Source: Leptodactylus fallax (lineage: Eukaryota > Chordata > Amphibia > Anura > Leptodactylidae). From it: a stretch of 64,000 bases of DNA. The translations under genes and the position numbers were made by a program. Shown here piece after piece: positions 24,301 through 36,009 of this stretch; the first letter of the stretch is position 1, and each line of letters begins with the position of its first letter. The notes below the pieces were generated by a model. It did no database searches and was not told the DNA's origin. It saw only the letters and a program-made list of their open reading frames with translations. The DNA lies in the NCBI GenBank assembly GCA_947044405.1, contig CAMRHE010000352.1:310001-374000 (forward strand). The letters are read 5' to 3'.

Positions 24301-24980
24301 ATTGGAGCATGGTCAGACCATTTTATCACATCAATAGCGGATCGAGTGGCTGCTGAGAGCCAAAATCTGTCAACCAAAAACATATCAATTCTAGAGTAAC
24401 TGTTATGTACCTGAAAGTGGTAAGAATAATCTCGTTCAGCACTGTGATGAGCTCTCCAGACATCATATAAATCATTAAAATCTAAAAAGGTCTGCAGTGA
24501 GGGGCCTCTCCTGCAGGACGAGGAAGACGAATCCATAAACTGGTCCACTGTTAAGTTGAAAGCACCGTTAAGTTGAGACCCCCCTGCTGAACTCAGGACA
24601 CCAGACGCATAACTCTATTGAGAAATCGAAGTTTGTGAGTATTAGGTGCGTAGACTGAAACCAAAGTGCAGAGAACATTATTTAGATGGCCCACTAAAAT
24701 CACATATCGACCCTTAGGATTAATCTTCTCCTCTAACAGTTGGAAACAGACCGTATGCTTAAAGGCAATTAAAAAAAACCCTAGATTTAGAGGAATAATG
24801 TGATTGAATTATCTTAGGAAAGCTAGGATTGCTTATCCTATGGGCGTCTTTGCTGAGTAAGTGAGTCTCCTGGACTCAAATGACGTCACAGAAGAGAGAC
24901 CTAGCCTCAGACCATAAAAAAGATTGTTTGCTAGGGCAATTCAAGCCACTAACATTAAGAGAAGCAAAAGTAATAGCCAT
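21314..24980 (-). pseudogene. L1 'B' ORF2: endonuclease and reverse transcriptase
   Basis: ATG at 24980-24978 opens MAITFASLNVSGLNCPSKQ. Endonuclease remnants include YSRIDMFLVDRFW and KWSDHAPITLLL (about 24400-24300). RT remnants are FVAGRQAPDNTRRVLN, LALNAEKAFDH and [21 protein letters not shown] (about 23300-23000), followed by LTEISWLGRIAAFKMLLLPRLLYLF (about 22640-22570). The C-terminal knuckle region lies near 21720-21640, and the frame closes at 21314. Multiple stops and frame changes make it a pseudogene, but the order of domains is complete. Confidence 0.8.
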
Positions 24981-25397
24981 GATACAAAGGACAAGCAAGC
25001 TCAAAACTGACTTACCACCCCAACGGAGAGAGGCGAGCCCGCACCGCTCTGCAGCAAAGGAACAGCCATTATTATCCTGCCATAATAACAAGAATAAATA
25101 CACGACCTGCAAAGAAAGGAGAGGGTAGAAACACAGAGGGAAGGGGAAGAGACATATGACAACAAACAGAAACCAAAGGTGAAAACGAATTCTCCACAAT
25201 CTACTGGAGGCGGGCATCATTCGCCTGTAAAGAAATGGGGGAATAAACAGTCAGTCTCAAGACAGGAACAAAAACCAAGTCACCCAACAGAAGGAGGTGG
25301 AAAACAAGCACTTCAGCAGGCAATCTTCTCGCGTTTGTTAACCGTATGCCACAGTTCTTTGATACAGGAAGGAGCAGCCTTAGGAACATTTTCCAAA

Positions 25398-26527
25398 TCA
25401 GGTTGTCAAAGATTCCATCTCTTTGTAGACATCTTCTAAAGATTTTAACATATAGAGATCCTCCTCGTGGGAGACGAGGAGACAGAGTGGAAAGCCCCAT
25501 CTGTACTTGATCTGGTTGCCTCGAAATATGGCTGTATTCGGGGCCAGAAGTCGACGTTGTTGTAGAGTAGCACCCGACAAGTCTGCGTAGACAGAAATGT
25601 CCTTATACTGTAGATATTTGGGAGGGAATCTTTCTTCCTAGTAGCTTGAATGAACATATCTTTAATATGAAAAAAGTGTATTTTTGCAATGATGTCTCGA
25701 GGAAAATCATCAGCCAGATGGTGGGGTTTGGGAAGCCGATGTGCCCGATCTATAATGATATCTCTTGGTGCAGAATTAGGCAAAGTCTTGCAGGTAGGAC
25801 TAAATTCAGGAACCCCTTTGAGTTTCACGTTATTCCACCTAGAGCGATCTTCTAAATCAGCCACTTTCATTTGAAGTTGAGTAATGGCATCCTCGTGCTC
25901 ATAGTGAGCATCAATGAGTTGGTTATGGGACAAAACAAAGTCAACAAGTTTAGATTCAATATGATGAACCCTATGTCCCAGATCTTATATGGAGAAATGA
26001 ATAGAAGCCACTAAGGAAGCAAAGCTTTGCTGCAAAGACCAATGAAGGGTCTGTAACATGGCTTTCAAAGAGGATTCCGTTACCGGGGCATCTGAAGATG
26101 GCAGACCCTCTAGAAAATCGGGAGGAGGTGAGGAATGTAGTGGGTCAGGAGAGCTGCGGCCTACCTGTCCTGCAGGAGAAGGCTCAGAAGACAGACGTTG
26201 GCGTTGTTTGAGCGGGATTCCGGATTCAGGCGAGGCCGGGGAGCGTCAGGTACCTGAAGGCCCTCCGGAGTTATGTTTTTGTGCTACGGATGTCTCACCG
26301 TCAGATGAGGGGCTAGCAGTAAAGGTTCTGCAGATAGAGGAGCCGGAGTGAAGGGACACAGGTGGAACCAAGCTAGTGCGTCTTCACGACAAGGCTTCAG
26401 GTGTGTCTCCTGGGTCCGAGGCCAAGTGTTGCGAGCCGGAACCATCTTGGCTGGACTGAGGAGGCGGTTGGAAGAAGAAATCCAGCAATTTGGACAGGGC
26501 AGCCGTGGTTTTTCGCTTCCGGACCAT
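25398..26527 (-). pseudogene. L1 'B' ORF1
   Basis: Start placed at ATG 26527-26525 (MVRKRKTTAALSKLLDFFF), which fits ORF1 N-termini of this group. Later parts include ADLEDRSRWNNVKLKGVPEF (about 25865-25805), IDRAHRLPKPHHLADDFPRD and, at the end, IKYRWGFPLCLLVS (about 25510). Several stops lie between the N-terminus and the coiled coil. It would act as an RNA-binding chaperone. Confidence 0.7.
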
Positions 26528-27091
26528 CCTGGGATAGGTACAGTATGGGTTCGGAACCAGCACAGAACGTTCGCGACGTGCAGTCGATGTGGAGTCGCTA
26601 TAGTGACAGAGAGCTAGCTCAGCCTGTGGCCATACAGCTCGGCAGCCAAACCACGCCCTGGAGAGAAGATTTTGCTGGAATAGTTTTCAGGTGCCATGTC
26701 GCATTTGCAGAGCCCATAAAGTACCAATACAATGGAAACCCCCAAAAAGTGACCCCATTTTGGAAGCTACACCCCTCAAGGAATTTCTCAAGGGGTATGG
26801 TGTGCATTTTGACCCTACAGCTGTTTCACAGATTCTATTAGCATTGACATGTAAAAATTAAAAATGACTTTTTTTTCCAATAAACCGTCCATTTAGCGTC
26901 ATATTTTAAATTTTTACAAGGGGATAAAGAAGAAAAACACACTACAGATTGTTACACAATTTCTTCTGAACACAGAAATGCCCCATATGTGGTCGTAAAC
27001 TGCTGTAGGGGTACATGGTGGGGCTCAGAATAGAAAGAGCGCTATTTGGCTTTTGGAGGGCAGATTTTGCTGGAATAATTTTCAGGTACCA

Positions 27092-27125
<34 letters not shown>

Positions 27126-27541
27126 GTTTATATAGCACCATTAATTCCATGGTGCTTTACATTTCAGGGTTTACATACGGTATACAAAATATACAAGACA
27201 AGTATAATACTAACAGTGACCAACTGGCACAGTGGGATAGAGGGCCCTGCCCACAAGGGCTTACAATTTATGAGGGGAGAGGCTGTACAGATGGTGGTGT
27301 GGTGACAGTAGTGTCATTGGAGGTTGTAGGCCTTCCTGAATAGGTGAGTCTTCAGGGCCTTCTTGAAGCTTGTGATTGTGGGGGTCAGTCCTATGTGTCT
27401 TGGTAATGAGTTCCAGAGTATGGGGGATGCACGGGAGAAGTCCTGGAGACGGTTGTGTGAAGAGCAGATAAGAGCAGAGCGGAGTAGGAGGTCTTTGGAG
27501 GATCGAAGGTTACGGGAGGTAGCAGGAGATTAGGTCAGAGA
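27092..27541 (-). mobile_element. L2-type LINE 3' end with (ATT)n tail
   Basis: The (ATT)11 run at 27092-27124 is the minus-strand AAT tail. It is followed by TTTATATAGCACCATTAATTCC and coding-like text that matches, inverted, the L2 copy at 60633-61560 (GAAGGCCCTGAAGACTCACC, GGAACTCATTACCAAGACA). It is 5'-truncated where the Tc1 fragment begins. Confidence 0.8.
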
Positions 27542-27543
27542 TA

Positions 27544-28287
27544 CAGTGCCTCACGAAAGTATTTGGCCCCCTTGAACTTTTCAACCTTTCGCCACATTTC
27601 AGGCTTCAAACATAAAGGATATAAAATTTTAATTTTTTTGGTGAAGAATCAACAACAAGTGGGACACAATCGTGAAGTGGAACGAAATTTATTGGATATT
27701 TTAAACTTTTGTAAAAAATAAAAAACTGAAAAGTGGGGCGTGCCAAATTATTCGGCCCCCTTAAGTTAATACTTTGTAGCGCCACCTTTTGCTGCGATTA
27801 CAGCTGCAAGTCGCTTGGGGTATGTCTCTATCAGTTTTGCACATCGAGAGACTGAAATTCTTGCCCATTCTTCCTTGGAAAACAGCTCGAGCTCAGTGAG
27901 ATTGGATGGAGAGCGTTTGTGAACAGCAGTTTTCAGCTCTTTCCACAGATTCTCGATTGGATTCAGGTCTGGACTTTGACTTGGCCATTCTAACACCTGG
28001 ATACGTTTATTTGTGAACCATTCCATTGTAGATTTTGCTTTATGTTTGGGATCATTGTCTTGTTGGAAGATAAATCTCCGTTCCAGTCTCAGGTCTCTTG
28101 CAGACTCCAACAGGTTTTCTTCCAGAATGGTCCTGTATTTGGCTCTATCCATCTTCCCATCAATTTTAACCATCTTCCCTGTCCCTGCTGAAGAAAAGCA
28201 GGCTCAAACCATGATGCTGCCACCACCATGTTTGACAGTGGGGATGGTGTGTTTAGAGTGATGAGCTGTGTTGCTTTTACGCCAATG
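27544..28287 (-). mobile_element. Tc1/mariner fragment
   Basis: It starts CAGTGCCTCACGAAAGTATT directly after a TA (27542-27543), the terminus of a well-known vertebrate Tc1 family. The transposase C-terminal half lies on the minus strand. The sequence ends near 28287, where foldback-arm sequence (TATTTGCAGAGCCCC) resumes, so the other terminus and the transposase N-terminus are missing. Confidence 0.85.
27766..28173 (-). pseudogene. Tc1 transposase, C-terminal half
   Basis: 135 open codons of a DDE transposase. [11 protein letters not shown] holds the second catalytic aspartate and NPIENLWKELK the catalytic glutamate, 34-35 residues apart as is typical for Tc1. The frame ends at the natural C-terminus KRLAAVIAAKGGATKY. 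The DNA-binding helix-turn-helix region and the first catalytic aspartate are absent. The surviving part is well preserved, suggesting a fairly recent insertion, but it cannot act alone. Confidence 0.85.
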
Positions 28288-29049
28288 CTATTGTATTTGC
28301 AGAGCCCCTAGAGTATCAATACAACGTAAACCCCTAAAAAGGTGACCCCATTTTATAAACAACACACCTCACAGAACATATCAAGGCCTAAAAATGCTTC
28401 CCAAAAATTAATGTACAAAAAGAAAGTTTTTGGTGCCCAATACGTTGTACCCACTTTGAGTCATCAGAGACATACACTCCTAAAACTATTAAGTGGGCTA
28501 TTCTGTGTACAAAAAAATTATATATGTGGGTGTAAACTGCTGCTTGGGCACACAGCAGGGCTCAGAAGGGAAGGAGCACTGCGCTTTTTAGCTTTTGGAG
28601 TACAGATTTAGAGGGACTTTATGGACGCCATGTTGTTTTTGCAGATCCCTGGAGGTGCCAGTAAATTGGAATTCCCCAAGAAGTGACCCAATTTTGTAGG
28701 GGCAATTTTAGGGTCTCTGTTAATATGACATGGTGTCAATAATCCACCAATCTAAGTCTACACTCCAAAAGCCACATAGCGCTCCTTCACATCTGCACCC
28801 TCCTGTATGTCCAAACAGCAGTTTACACCCACATGTATAACACTGGTGTACCCAAGCAGGGCCGGTTTTAGACAAAGTAGGGCCCTGGGCAAAATTAAAA
28901 GCGGGGCCCCAAATGATGATATGCAAACAACACCATCGTCTTGTAGTGGCAGCTCCTATAATAACGCCTCCTTTCTGCCAACAAAAAAGTTATAACAATC
29001 CCCATTTTACCACATACAATTCAAATGAGCACCTTTGTACCACCTAATA

Positions 29050-29430
29050 GATTTTTGCACCCAGTCATCAGTTATTATAGCGCCTCCTTATAAATAATAG
29101 TCCCTGCTTATAAATAATATTACACCTCTATCAGTAATAGCTCCCTTATAAATGATAAATAGTGCTCTGTATCAGTAATATTCCTCCTTATCTGTAACAG
29201 TCACCCCATAAAAATAATACTGCTCCCTTATAAATAATAGCCCCGTCATAAATAATAGTTACCCTTATAAATAATAGTCCCCACTATCACTAATAGCCCC
29301 CTTTATAAATAAGCCCACTTAACAATTATACCCCCTTATAAACAGTTCCCCTCTTATAAATAATAGCTCACCCCTTGTAATGGATGCCTTATATATAATA
29401 GTTCCCCCCTTATAAATAATAGCCCGTTTT
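29050..29430. repeat. Short minisatellite (CCCTTATAAATAATAG)
   Basis: About twenty irregular ~16-20-bp units containing TTATAAATAATAGT and CCCC. It lies inside the CAGGGCCGG hAT element. Confidence 0.8.
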
Positions 29431-29446
29431 ATAAATAATGGTGGCC

Positions 29447-29900
29447 CAAAACAGTATAATATGCTCTCCAGAGGCCCCCCCCAGTATAATGCTCCACGGT
29501 GGCCCCACACAGTATAATATAATGGAGGGCCCCCTCTGGAGAGCATATTATACTGTGTGGGGCCACCGTGGAGCATTATACTGGGGGGGGGCTCTGGATA
29601 GCATATTATACTGTGTGGAGCCACTGTGGAGCATTATACTGGGGAGGGGGTCCTCTGGAGAGCATGTTATATTCTGTGGGGCCACTTTGGAGCATTATAC
29701 CGGGGGCCCCTCTGGAGAGCATAATGCTCAAAAGTAACCCCACAGAATAAAACATGCTCTCCAGAGCCCCCAACCCCCACATTATAATGCTCCACAGAAT
29801 ATAACATGCTCTCCAGAGGGTCCCCTCTCCAGTATAATGCTCCACAGTGGCCCAAAACAATATATATGATATTCAGAGGGAGCCCCTCAGTATAATGCTC
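29447..29900. repeat. Inverted minisatellite (AGTATAATATGCTCTCCAGAGG)
   Basis: Units alternate between AGTATAATATGCTCTCC and AGTATAATGCTCCACGGTGG types. They run in one orientation to about 29525, in the opposite orientation to about 29720, and then flip again. The array can therefore fold back on itself. Apparent frames on both strands are repeat artefacts. Confidence 0.8.
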
Positions 29901-29935
29901 CACAGTGGCCCTACAGACTCCGTCAGTGCTATTAT

Positions 29936-29972
29936 ATTATACTCTGGGGTTCTTCAGACCCCAGAGTATAAT
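29936..29972. other. Conserved hairpin (copy 1)
   Basis: ATTATACTCTGGGG pairs with CCCCAGAGTATAAT across a short loop. The same hairpin occurs at 39880, 40177 and 49743, and degenerate at 53124, each time followed by a similar block. Confidence 0.85.
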
Positions 29973-31205
29973 TATCGATGGCCCGAGGAAGGTAAGGGAA
30001 AATAACAAACAGTTATAATTACCTTGTCTTACCTCTTCTGGGCCTCCTCGCGCTGCTCCACTATCCCCGCCGGCGACCGCTTCCTCTTCTCTGCAGCTGA
30101 CGTCACGCGTTGTGGACGTCACCGCTGAGGCCTGTGATTGGGCCTCAGCGATTACGTGAGGCAGGCTGTCAGCACGCCCCACGGGATCGCTCCGGCTGAG
30201 GCCTGGTTGTTATTGGTTGTTATTTTTACTCACCTTGGAAAGTGACCTTGCGGCACATGACGCTGGGTCCCTTTCTACTGTTGATATGGCCGGGCCTGAC
30301 TCCGGGATCCGGAGTCATCAGGCTCCGGATCCCGGGGGCCCCTTTGGGGACGGGGCCCTGGGCAATTACCCAGTTTGCCCCCCCCTAACGCCGGCCCTGT
30401 ACCCAGGATAACGTACTTAATGTCATATGTGGGTATAAACTGCTGTTTGGGCACAGCTGGGCACAGAAGGGAAGGAGCGCTATTTTGGTTTTTGAAGCAC
30501 AGTTTGGTTTTTGGACACCATGCCACTTTTGCAGAGCCCCTGAATTGCCAGTAAAGTGAAATCCACAGACATGCGAACCCATTTTGGAAACTACACCACT
30601 GAAGGGATTTGTCAAGTGGAGTAGCGAGCATTTTTAACCGTTGAGTATTGCATTCATTTAATTTCAATAAATGAATGCGCAGCTGATAATAAAAAGGGAA
30701 AATTGCAATTTTTCCAGAGATTTGCCATTTCATTGCCCGATATTTTGTGCCCAACTTGTGTCAGCAGACACAAACACTCCAAAAACTGTTAAGCGGGTAT
30801 CCTGGGCACAACAGCTTTTGGAGCGTTCATATCTGATACAAGCCAGGCACAACATATCATGCATTGAAATGACATATTCCTGGAAAAATTGCCATTTTCA
30901 CCTTTCACAATCAGCTGCGTATTCATTTCTGGATAATAAAGTATAGCAACACTTGGGGGTTAAAAATGCTCACTGTACCCCTGGATAAATTCCTTCAGGG
31001 GGGTGTAGTTTCCAAAATGGGGTCACATGTCAGGGGATTCCACTTTCCTGGCATTTGAGGAGCTCTGCAATAGTGTCATGACGTCCAAAAGCTAAATTGT
31101 CTAAATCTGTGCGCCAAAAAACAAATATTGCTCATTCCTTTTTGTGACCGGCTGTGCCCAAACAGCAGTTTATATCCACATATGACATTAAGTATGTTAT
31201 CCTGG

Positions 31206-31633
31206 TGTGAGTATGTGAACCTAGAGGGCGCTAGGGAGCGACCCAGGCCAGCCCTGAAAAGGCCCTCAGCCACGCCTTTGGGTGGGGGTGCGTAACTCCA
31301 GAAGGCTGGAGTCTCCTGCAGGAGGCAGGAACTGTGGAACCAGCTGGACAGATAGACGGTCTGTGCCAGGAGGGTTGGGGTCCACAGGGGACTTTTGCTA
31401 GAGCTGAGCAGGAGTCAGGCTAGTTAGGGGCTCAAGGAGTGAGTTAGGGCCCTAACTGTGGCCTAGGTTTTTTTGTTGTTTTGCTATGTTGCACCTATGC
31501 TGAATAAAGCCAGTTTTATTTTACACTTGGACCGTCTGAATGCTATCTATCTGGCGCCCAGTACCACAAACCACCGCTGTCCGGACCAGGAGTCTGCAGC
31601 CATTTTGAGACTAATTCCCCCCAAGTTGTCACA
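31206..31633 (+). mobile_element. Solo LTR (428 bp)
   Basis: Starts TGTGAGTATGTGAACC and ends AAGTTGTCACA. A 4-bp CTGG flanks it on both sides (31202-31205 and 31634-31637). A polyadenylation signal (TGAATAAAG, about 31499) lies in the right position. The partial LTR at 1-357 is an inverted relative. No internal genes remain, so it is the product of LTR-LTR recombination. A 4-bp duplication fits Gypsy or some retroviral integrases, and the class is not settled. Confidence 0.8.
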
Positions 31634-31639
31634 CTGGGT

Positions 31640-34137
31640 ACTCCAGTGTCATACATGTGGGCATAAACTGCAGTTTGGGCACATAGCAGGGGCCGGATGT
31701 GAAGGAGTGCTATGTGGCTTTTGGAGTGCAGTTTCAGATGTTTTGTATCTGGATGCCATGTCATGTTTGCAGAGCCTCTAAGGTACCTGAAAAGTGGAAT
31801 CCCCTAGGGAGTGATCCCATTTTGAAAACTGCACCCCTCACAGAATTTATCAGTGGGTGTAATAAGCATTAGTATCCCAGATGTGAATGCACAGCGGTTG
31901 GTGAAGAGTGAATATGACAGCTGTGCGGAGTACATGGGGAACACCAAATTCCCTAATATATCCCCAGTAGTTCCTATGTTTGGGGGAGATCAATCTGAGG
32001 GTCATTTTAGTTTATTTTCCCTTGTAAGCTCTAAAACTGGAGTATCTCTTGATATTCACTCGCGCTGCTTATACAATCCCTTCCTGCCGCAGCCAGATTT
32101 GGCTAATTTTGGGGTTTTTGTCTTCACATTGTATAAGCTATATCTTTTTTATTTTCCTGGTGATGTAGCCATATGAGGGCTGATTTTTTTTGTGGTATGA
32201 AATGCATTTTTTAATGACACCATTTTTTTTGGGTGCCTATAACTTATTGAATAAATTATATTAACTCTTTCTGGGTAGATTAAAAAAAAAAAAACATAAA
32301 TTCTGGCATTGGTTTTTACCTTTTAATTTTTTCACCATGCAGCGTACAGCATAAGCAACATGTTACCTTTATTCTGAAGGTCGGTACGATTACAACGATA
32401 CCTCATTTATATTGTTTTTTTATGAGTTACTAATTCTGCAGAACAAAAACCCATTTGTGGACATAAATCAATTGTTTTTGCATCACCATCTTCCATTCTA
32501 CTGGTACTTTAGGGGCTCTGCAAATGCGACATGGCACCTGAAAACTATTGCAGCAAAATCTTCTCTCCAAAAGCCAAATAGCGCACTTTCCATTCTGAGC
32601 CCCACCATATACCCAAACAGCAGATTACAACCACATGGGGAGTATGCCTGTATTCAGGAGAAATTGTGTAACAAACTTTGGGGCACTTTTTCTCCTTTAT
32701 CCTCTTGTGAAAATGAAAAATTTGGGGCTAAATTGATGGTTTATTGGAAAGAAAGTAATTTTTCATTTTCATGTCCCAATGTTAATAAAATCTGTGAAAT
32801 GGCTGTGGGGTCAAAATGCTCACTATACCCCTTCTGTGAGGGGTGTAGTTTCCAAAATGGAGTCACTTTTAGGGGTTTCCATTATATTGGTACTCTAGGG
32901 GCTCTGCAAATGCGACATGGTACCTGAAAACTATTCCAGTAAAATTTGCCCTTCAAAAGCCAAATAGCACTCTTTCCATTCCGAGCCCCACCATATACCC
33001 ATACAGCAAATTACGATCGCATATGGGGTATTGCCGTGTTCAGGAGCAATTGTGTAACAAACTGTGGGGAGCTTTTTCTCCTTTAACCCCTTGTGAAAAT
33101 GAAAACTTTGGGGATAAAGTGATGTTTTAGTAATTTTTCATTTACACATCCCAATGTTAATAAAATATGTGAAACGGCTATGGGGTCAAAATGCTCAGTA
33201 TACCCCTTGATAAATTCTGTCAGGGGTGTAGTTTCCAAAATGGGGTCACTTTTGGGTGGTTTCCAATGTACTGGTACTCTAGGGGTTCTGCAAATAAGAC
33301 ATGGCACATGAAAACTATTCCAGCAAAATCTGCTTTTCAAATGCCAAGTGTCGCTCTTTCTTTTCCATGCGCTGCTGTGCGCCCAAAAATCATTTTACAC
33401 CCACATGTGGGGTATTTCTGTGCTCGGAAGAAATTGCACAACAAACTGTGAGATGTATTTTCTCCTTCAACCCTTTGTGAATGTGATAATTTTAGGGATA
33501 AATGAATGTATTATTGGATAAAAATAAAATGTCTAAATTTCACCTCCATATTGTTTTAATTCTTGTGAAATGCTTAAAGGGTTAACAAACTTCCCAAATG
33601 CTGTTTTGAATTATTTCAGGGGTGCAGTTTTGAAAATGGGGTGATTTATGGGGGTTTCTAATATATAGGTCTTTATAATCCCCTTCAGAACTGAAGTGGT
33701 CCCTAAAAATGAGTTTGGGAAATTTTCTTGTAAATCTGGAAAATCGCTGTTACACTTGTAAGCCTTCTAAAATCCAAAATAAATTAAAGGATGATTAAAA
33801 GATGATGCCGATATAAAGCAGAGATATGGTAGATAATATTTATTCATGTATTTTGGTGGTATGACTATCTGTCTGAAAAGCAGAGTATTTCACATTTTGA
33901 AAATTGCAATTTTTTTCCAAATTTCCCTCAAATTTCCTAATTTTTTATAAATAAATACAAAAATATTGATCAATGTTTACCACTAACATGAAGTACAATG
34001 TGTCATGAAAAAACATTCTCAAAATCACTTGTGTAAGTTATAGCATCTCAAAGTTATTGCCATATAAAGTGACATATGTCAGTTTTGAAAAATGAGGCCT
34101 GGTCCATAAGGCACTTTTAGGCCCGGTCCTTAACCGG
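31640..34137 (-). repeat. Right arm of the foldback element
   Basis: Inverted counterpart of the left arm. From the outside inwards it carries the terminal CCGGTTAAGGACC block, ATGGCAATAACTTTGAG, the TACTTCATGTTAGTG block and at least two ~372-bp subrepeats (near 33155 and 32780). The central part (31850-32480) contains family-typical AT-rich text such as GCCATATGAGGGCTGA. No coding sequence. Small open frames are chance. Confidence 0.7.
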
Positions 34138-34141
34138 TTAA

Positions 34142-35440
34142 AGGCATCGATGGCAGTATCCAGTTTCTCCTTAGTTATGGGGTCATTCAGGGTGGATGCC
34201 TGAGAAGGGGAAATGGAAGGAAGGTTAAGAGAGTGGAGGAACGAAGCAATCTCTGATGGACGAGCCGAAAAGTTTTTTGTAAAATTGGTGGAATTGATCA
34301 TATATAAAGTTAGGGTTAGAGGTCAGAGTACCGCTTGGCTCTGGTAGATAGCATTATGCCTCTGACGGGCCCTCAGTTTAGAGGCCAACAGCTTGTCAGG
34401 TTTATTAGCATATCTATAGAAACGTGTCTGCGTCCAGTGCACGGCTTTTTCAGTCCAATGCGTCAAAATAGTGTCAAGCTGCATTTTAACATCTCTAATA
34501 AATTTTGTTAAGTCGACAAGGCTGAAGCTGGTTGGCTGTTTCATGTTTCAGAAGTTTATATTCTAAGTCTGGTTGAACCTAAGTTCTCTCTTGCTTCAGA
34601 TGGGATGCTTCTGCTATGAGGGAACCTCTGAGTGTGGACTTATGAATAAAAAAGCTAGTCAGGGCGTCCGCAGTCCTCTTCTGAATGCCAGGGTCAGTCA
34701 AAGCGACTCATTCAGTCTCCAGCTAGAGCGTGGGGTAGTGGATGGTTTAAAGGTGATATCAATCAAAACCTGCAACAGGCCTGCAAGGCAAAATGTATCT
34801 CTCGGAAGGGGAAGATCGGTCAAGGACAGCATTGAAAATAAAATGAAAATTGCCACACCAGATCAATGGTGTTACGTCCTCACCCGTTCTAACTCCTGCA
34901 CCATCCTCTGGCTGCATTATACGGCATAGGAGGCGTGTTCACTCATGATTACCTGCTCCTGGACTCTTGTCGTTCTGTGTTGGCAATGTTAAGGTTTAAC
35001 GTTTGTGTGCTTTGTGATTGACAGCTTATCTACCAATCAAGCCTGCGGCGGGTTCTGGACTTCCTATAAACTGGCCATCAGCCCACACATGGTTGCTGGC
35101 TATTGTGTCTCTGACCTTGCTAAGCATTTTCCCTTGCTGTTGTGTTGCATAGGTGATGGTGGTATAGTTTGCAATGGAGAGCAATATTGCGGCCCTGGGG
35201 GTCAGTTATCACATCATCAACCTGCAGGGAAACAGAGGTCCTAAGAAAAATTGCCACACCTCTACTCATAGATTGTTCGGGGCATGGCCTATAAGGGTGT
35301 AGTGGGAGTGGAAGTATTTAGGAAATGAGGTGGGGGTGAAGTGGGATTCTTCAATACACAAAATATCAGTTTTCAATTTTTCATATTGAAAAAATGCCTT
35401 GCAATGATTCTGTAGGGAGTTAAATCCCTGTACATTATGT
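34142..35440 (-). pseudogene. L1 'C' ORF2 N-terminal remnant
   Basis: From 35440 the minus strand shows badly broken endonuclease text (YRDLTPYR, then DPQGR-like near 35200). After the LTR insert come LIWCGNFHFIFNAVLDRSS (about 34865-34810), the post-endonuclease YRYANKPDKLLASKLRARQ (about 34420-34365) and LNDPITKEKLDTAIDAF (about 34190-34142), which begins the RT fingers. Many stops. About 30 codons around the LTR site are missing compared with copy 'D'. Confidence 0.65.
34870..35152 (+). mobile_element. Gypsy LTR fragment
   Basis: TGTTACGTCCTCACCCGTTC, GGCATAGGAGGCGTG, TTTGTGATTGACAGC and ACTTCCTATAAACTGGCC match in order the first half of the Gypsy LTRs at 41375, 43590 and 55726. The second half of the LTR is absent and L1 sequence resumes near 35155, so this is a truncated copy accompanied by a deletion of target sequence. 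Confidence 0.7.
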
Positions 35441-36009
35441 GAAAATTACACATAGTTACAGTAAAAGACAGGGCTGAACAGTATACTTGGGGGAGGGACT
35501 GCACAGGTTAAGCAGTAAAAGGCAATATCAGGCGGGATCGACAGAATCTTGGGATGATCATTAATGTAAACAATGCAAGTATAGCGCTGTAGGGAGAAAA
35601 AAATGTTAACAAGAAACAACAACGGTAGTAAACTCAGAATGAGGGCGAGCACTCCGGGATTAAGTGGAGTGCTACAGACCCTGTAGCGTTCAAGGTGCTG
35701 GGGAGACATGGGAACCGCCATCACAGTTAACCCCCAAGACATGCTATGGGGTATAAGTAAAGATGGTAGGCTATGGAAAGGAAAGACTAAAAAGTGGAGA
35801 GTAAAGGATGAAAAAACATGTATTAGCTCCTGCATGAGGCTCAAAAGATTCTCAACAACAGAAGTAGAACCGAGATAAAACCAATTATCAGAAAGAGGTA
35901 GCATAACAAGGCCTAAGACTAAAACCTGAGTGAATATAGATAAGAGAAAGGGCAAATGTCCATTCCGAGAAACCTGTACTAGAAAGAGAGTTTAACTATC
36001 AAGTACTCA

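Larger units (their letters stand above)
20911..26658 (-). mobile_element. L1/Tx1-like LINE 'B', near full length
   Basis: A minus-strand element flanked by a 15-bp duplication with one mismatch, TGGAGAGGAGATTTT (20896-20910) and TGGAGAGAAGATTTT (26659-26673). Its 5' end reads AGGGCGTGGTTTGGCTG on the minus strand, like that of L1 'A'. ORF1 starts at 26527 and ORF2 at 24980. Both are broken. Like 'A', it inserted into a foldback arm. Confidence 0.85.
28857..30399. mobile_element. Non-autonomous hAT element (CAGGGCCGG ends)
   Basis: Termini CAGGGCCGGTTTTAG and ACGCCGGCCCTG form an inverted pair. The 8-bp flanks TACCCAAG (28849-28856) and TACCCAGG (30400-30407) are a target duplication with one mismatch. 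Inside are a TTATAAATAATAG minisatellite, an inverted array of ~27-bp units, a strong hairpin and a GC-rich block with GGGCCTCAGCG. No transposase. It lies between the two arms of the foldback element. Confidence 0.85.
12892..34137. mobile_element. Giant foldback DNA element, TTAA type, with nested insertions
   Basis: The left arm (12892-13802, 20320-20910, 26659-27091, 28288-28856) and the right arm (about 31634-34137) are inverted copies of each other. For example, TTATATGGCAATAACTTTG at about 12897 returns inverted at about 34052. The right end is CCGGTTAAGGACCGGGCC (minus strand) next to TTAA at 34138-34141. The left end lacks the outermost ~80 bp. The arms contain ~375-bp subrepeats. No transposase is seen. 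Interrupting elements are annotated separately. Superfamily (piggyBac or Kolobok) is inferred only from TTAA. Confidence 0.65.
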
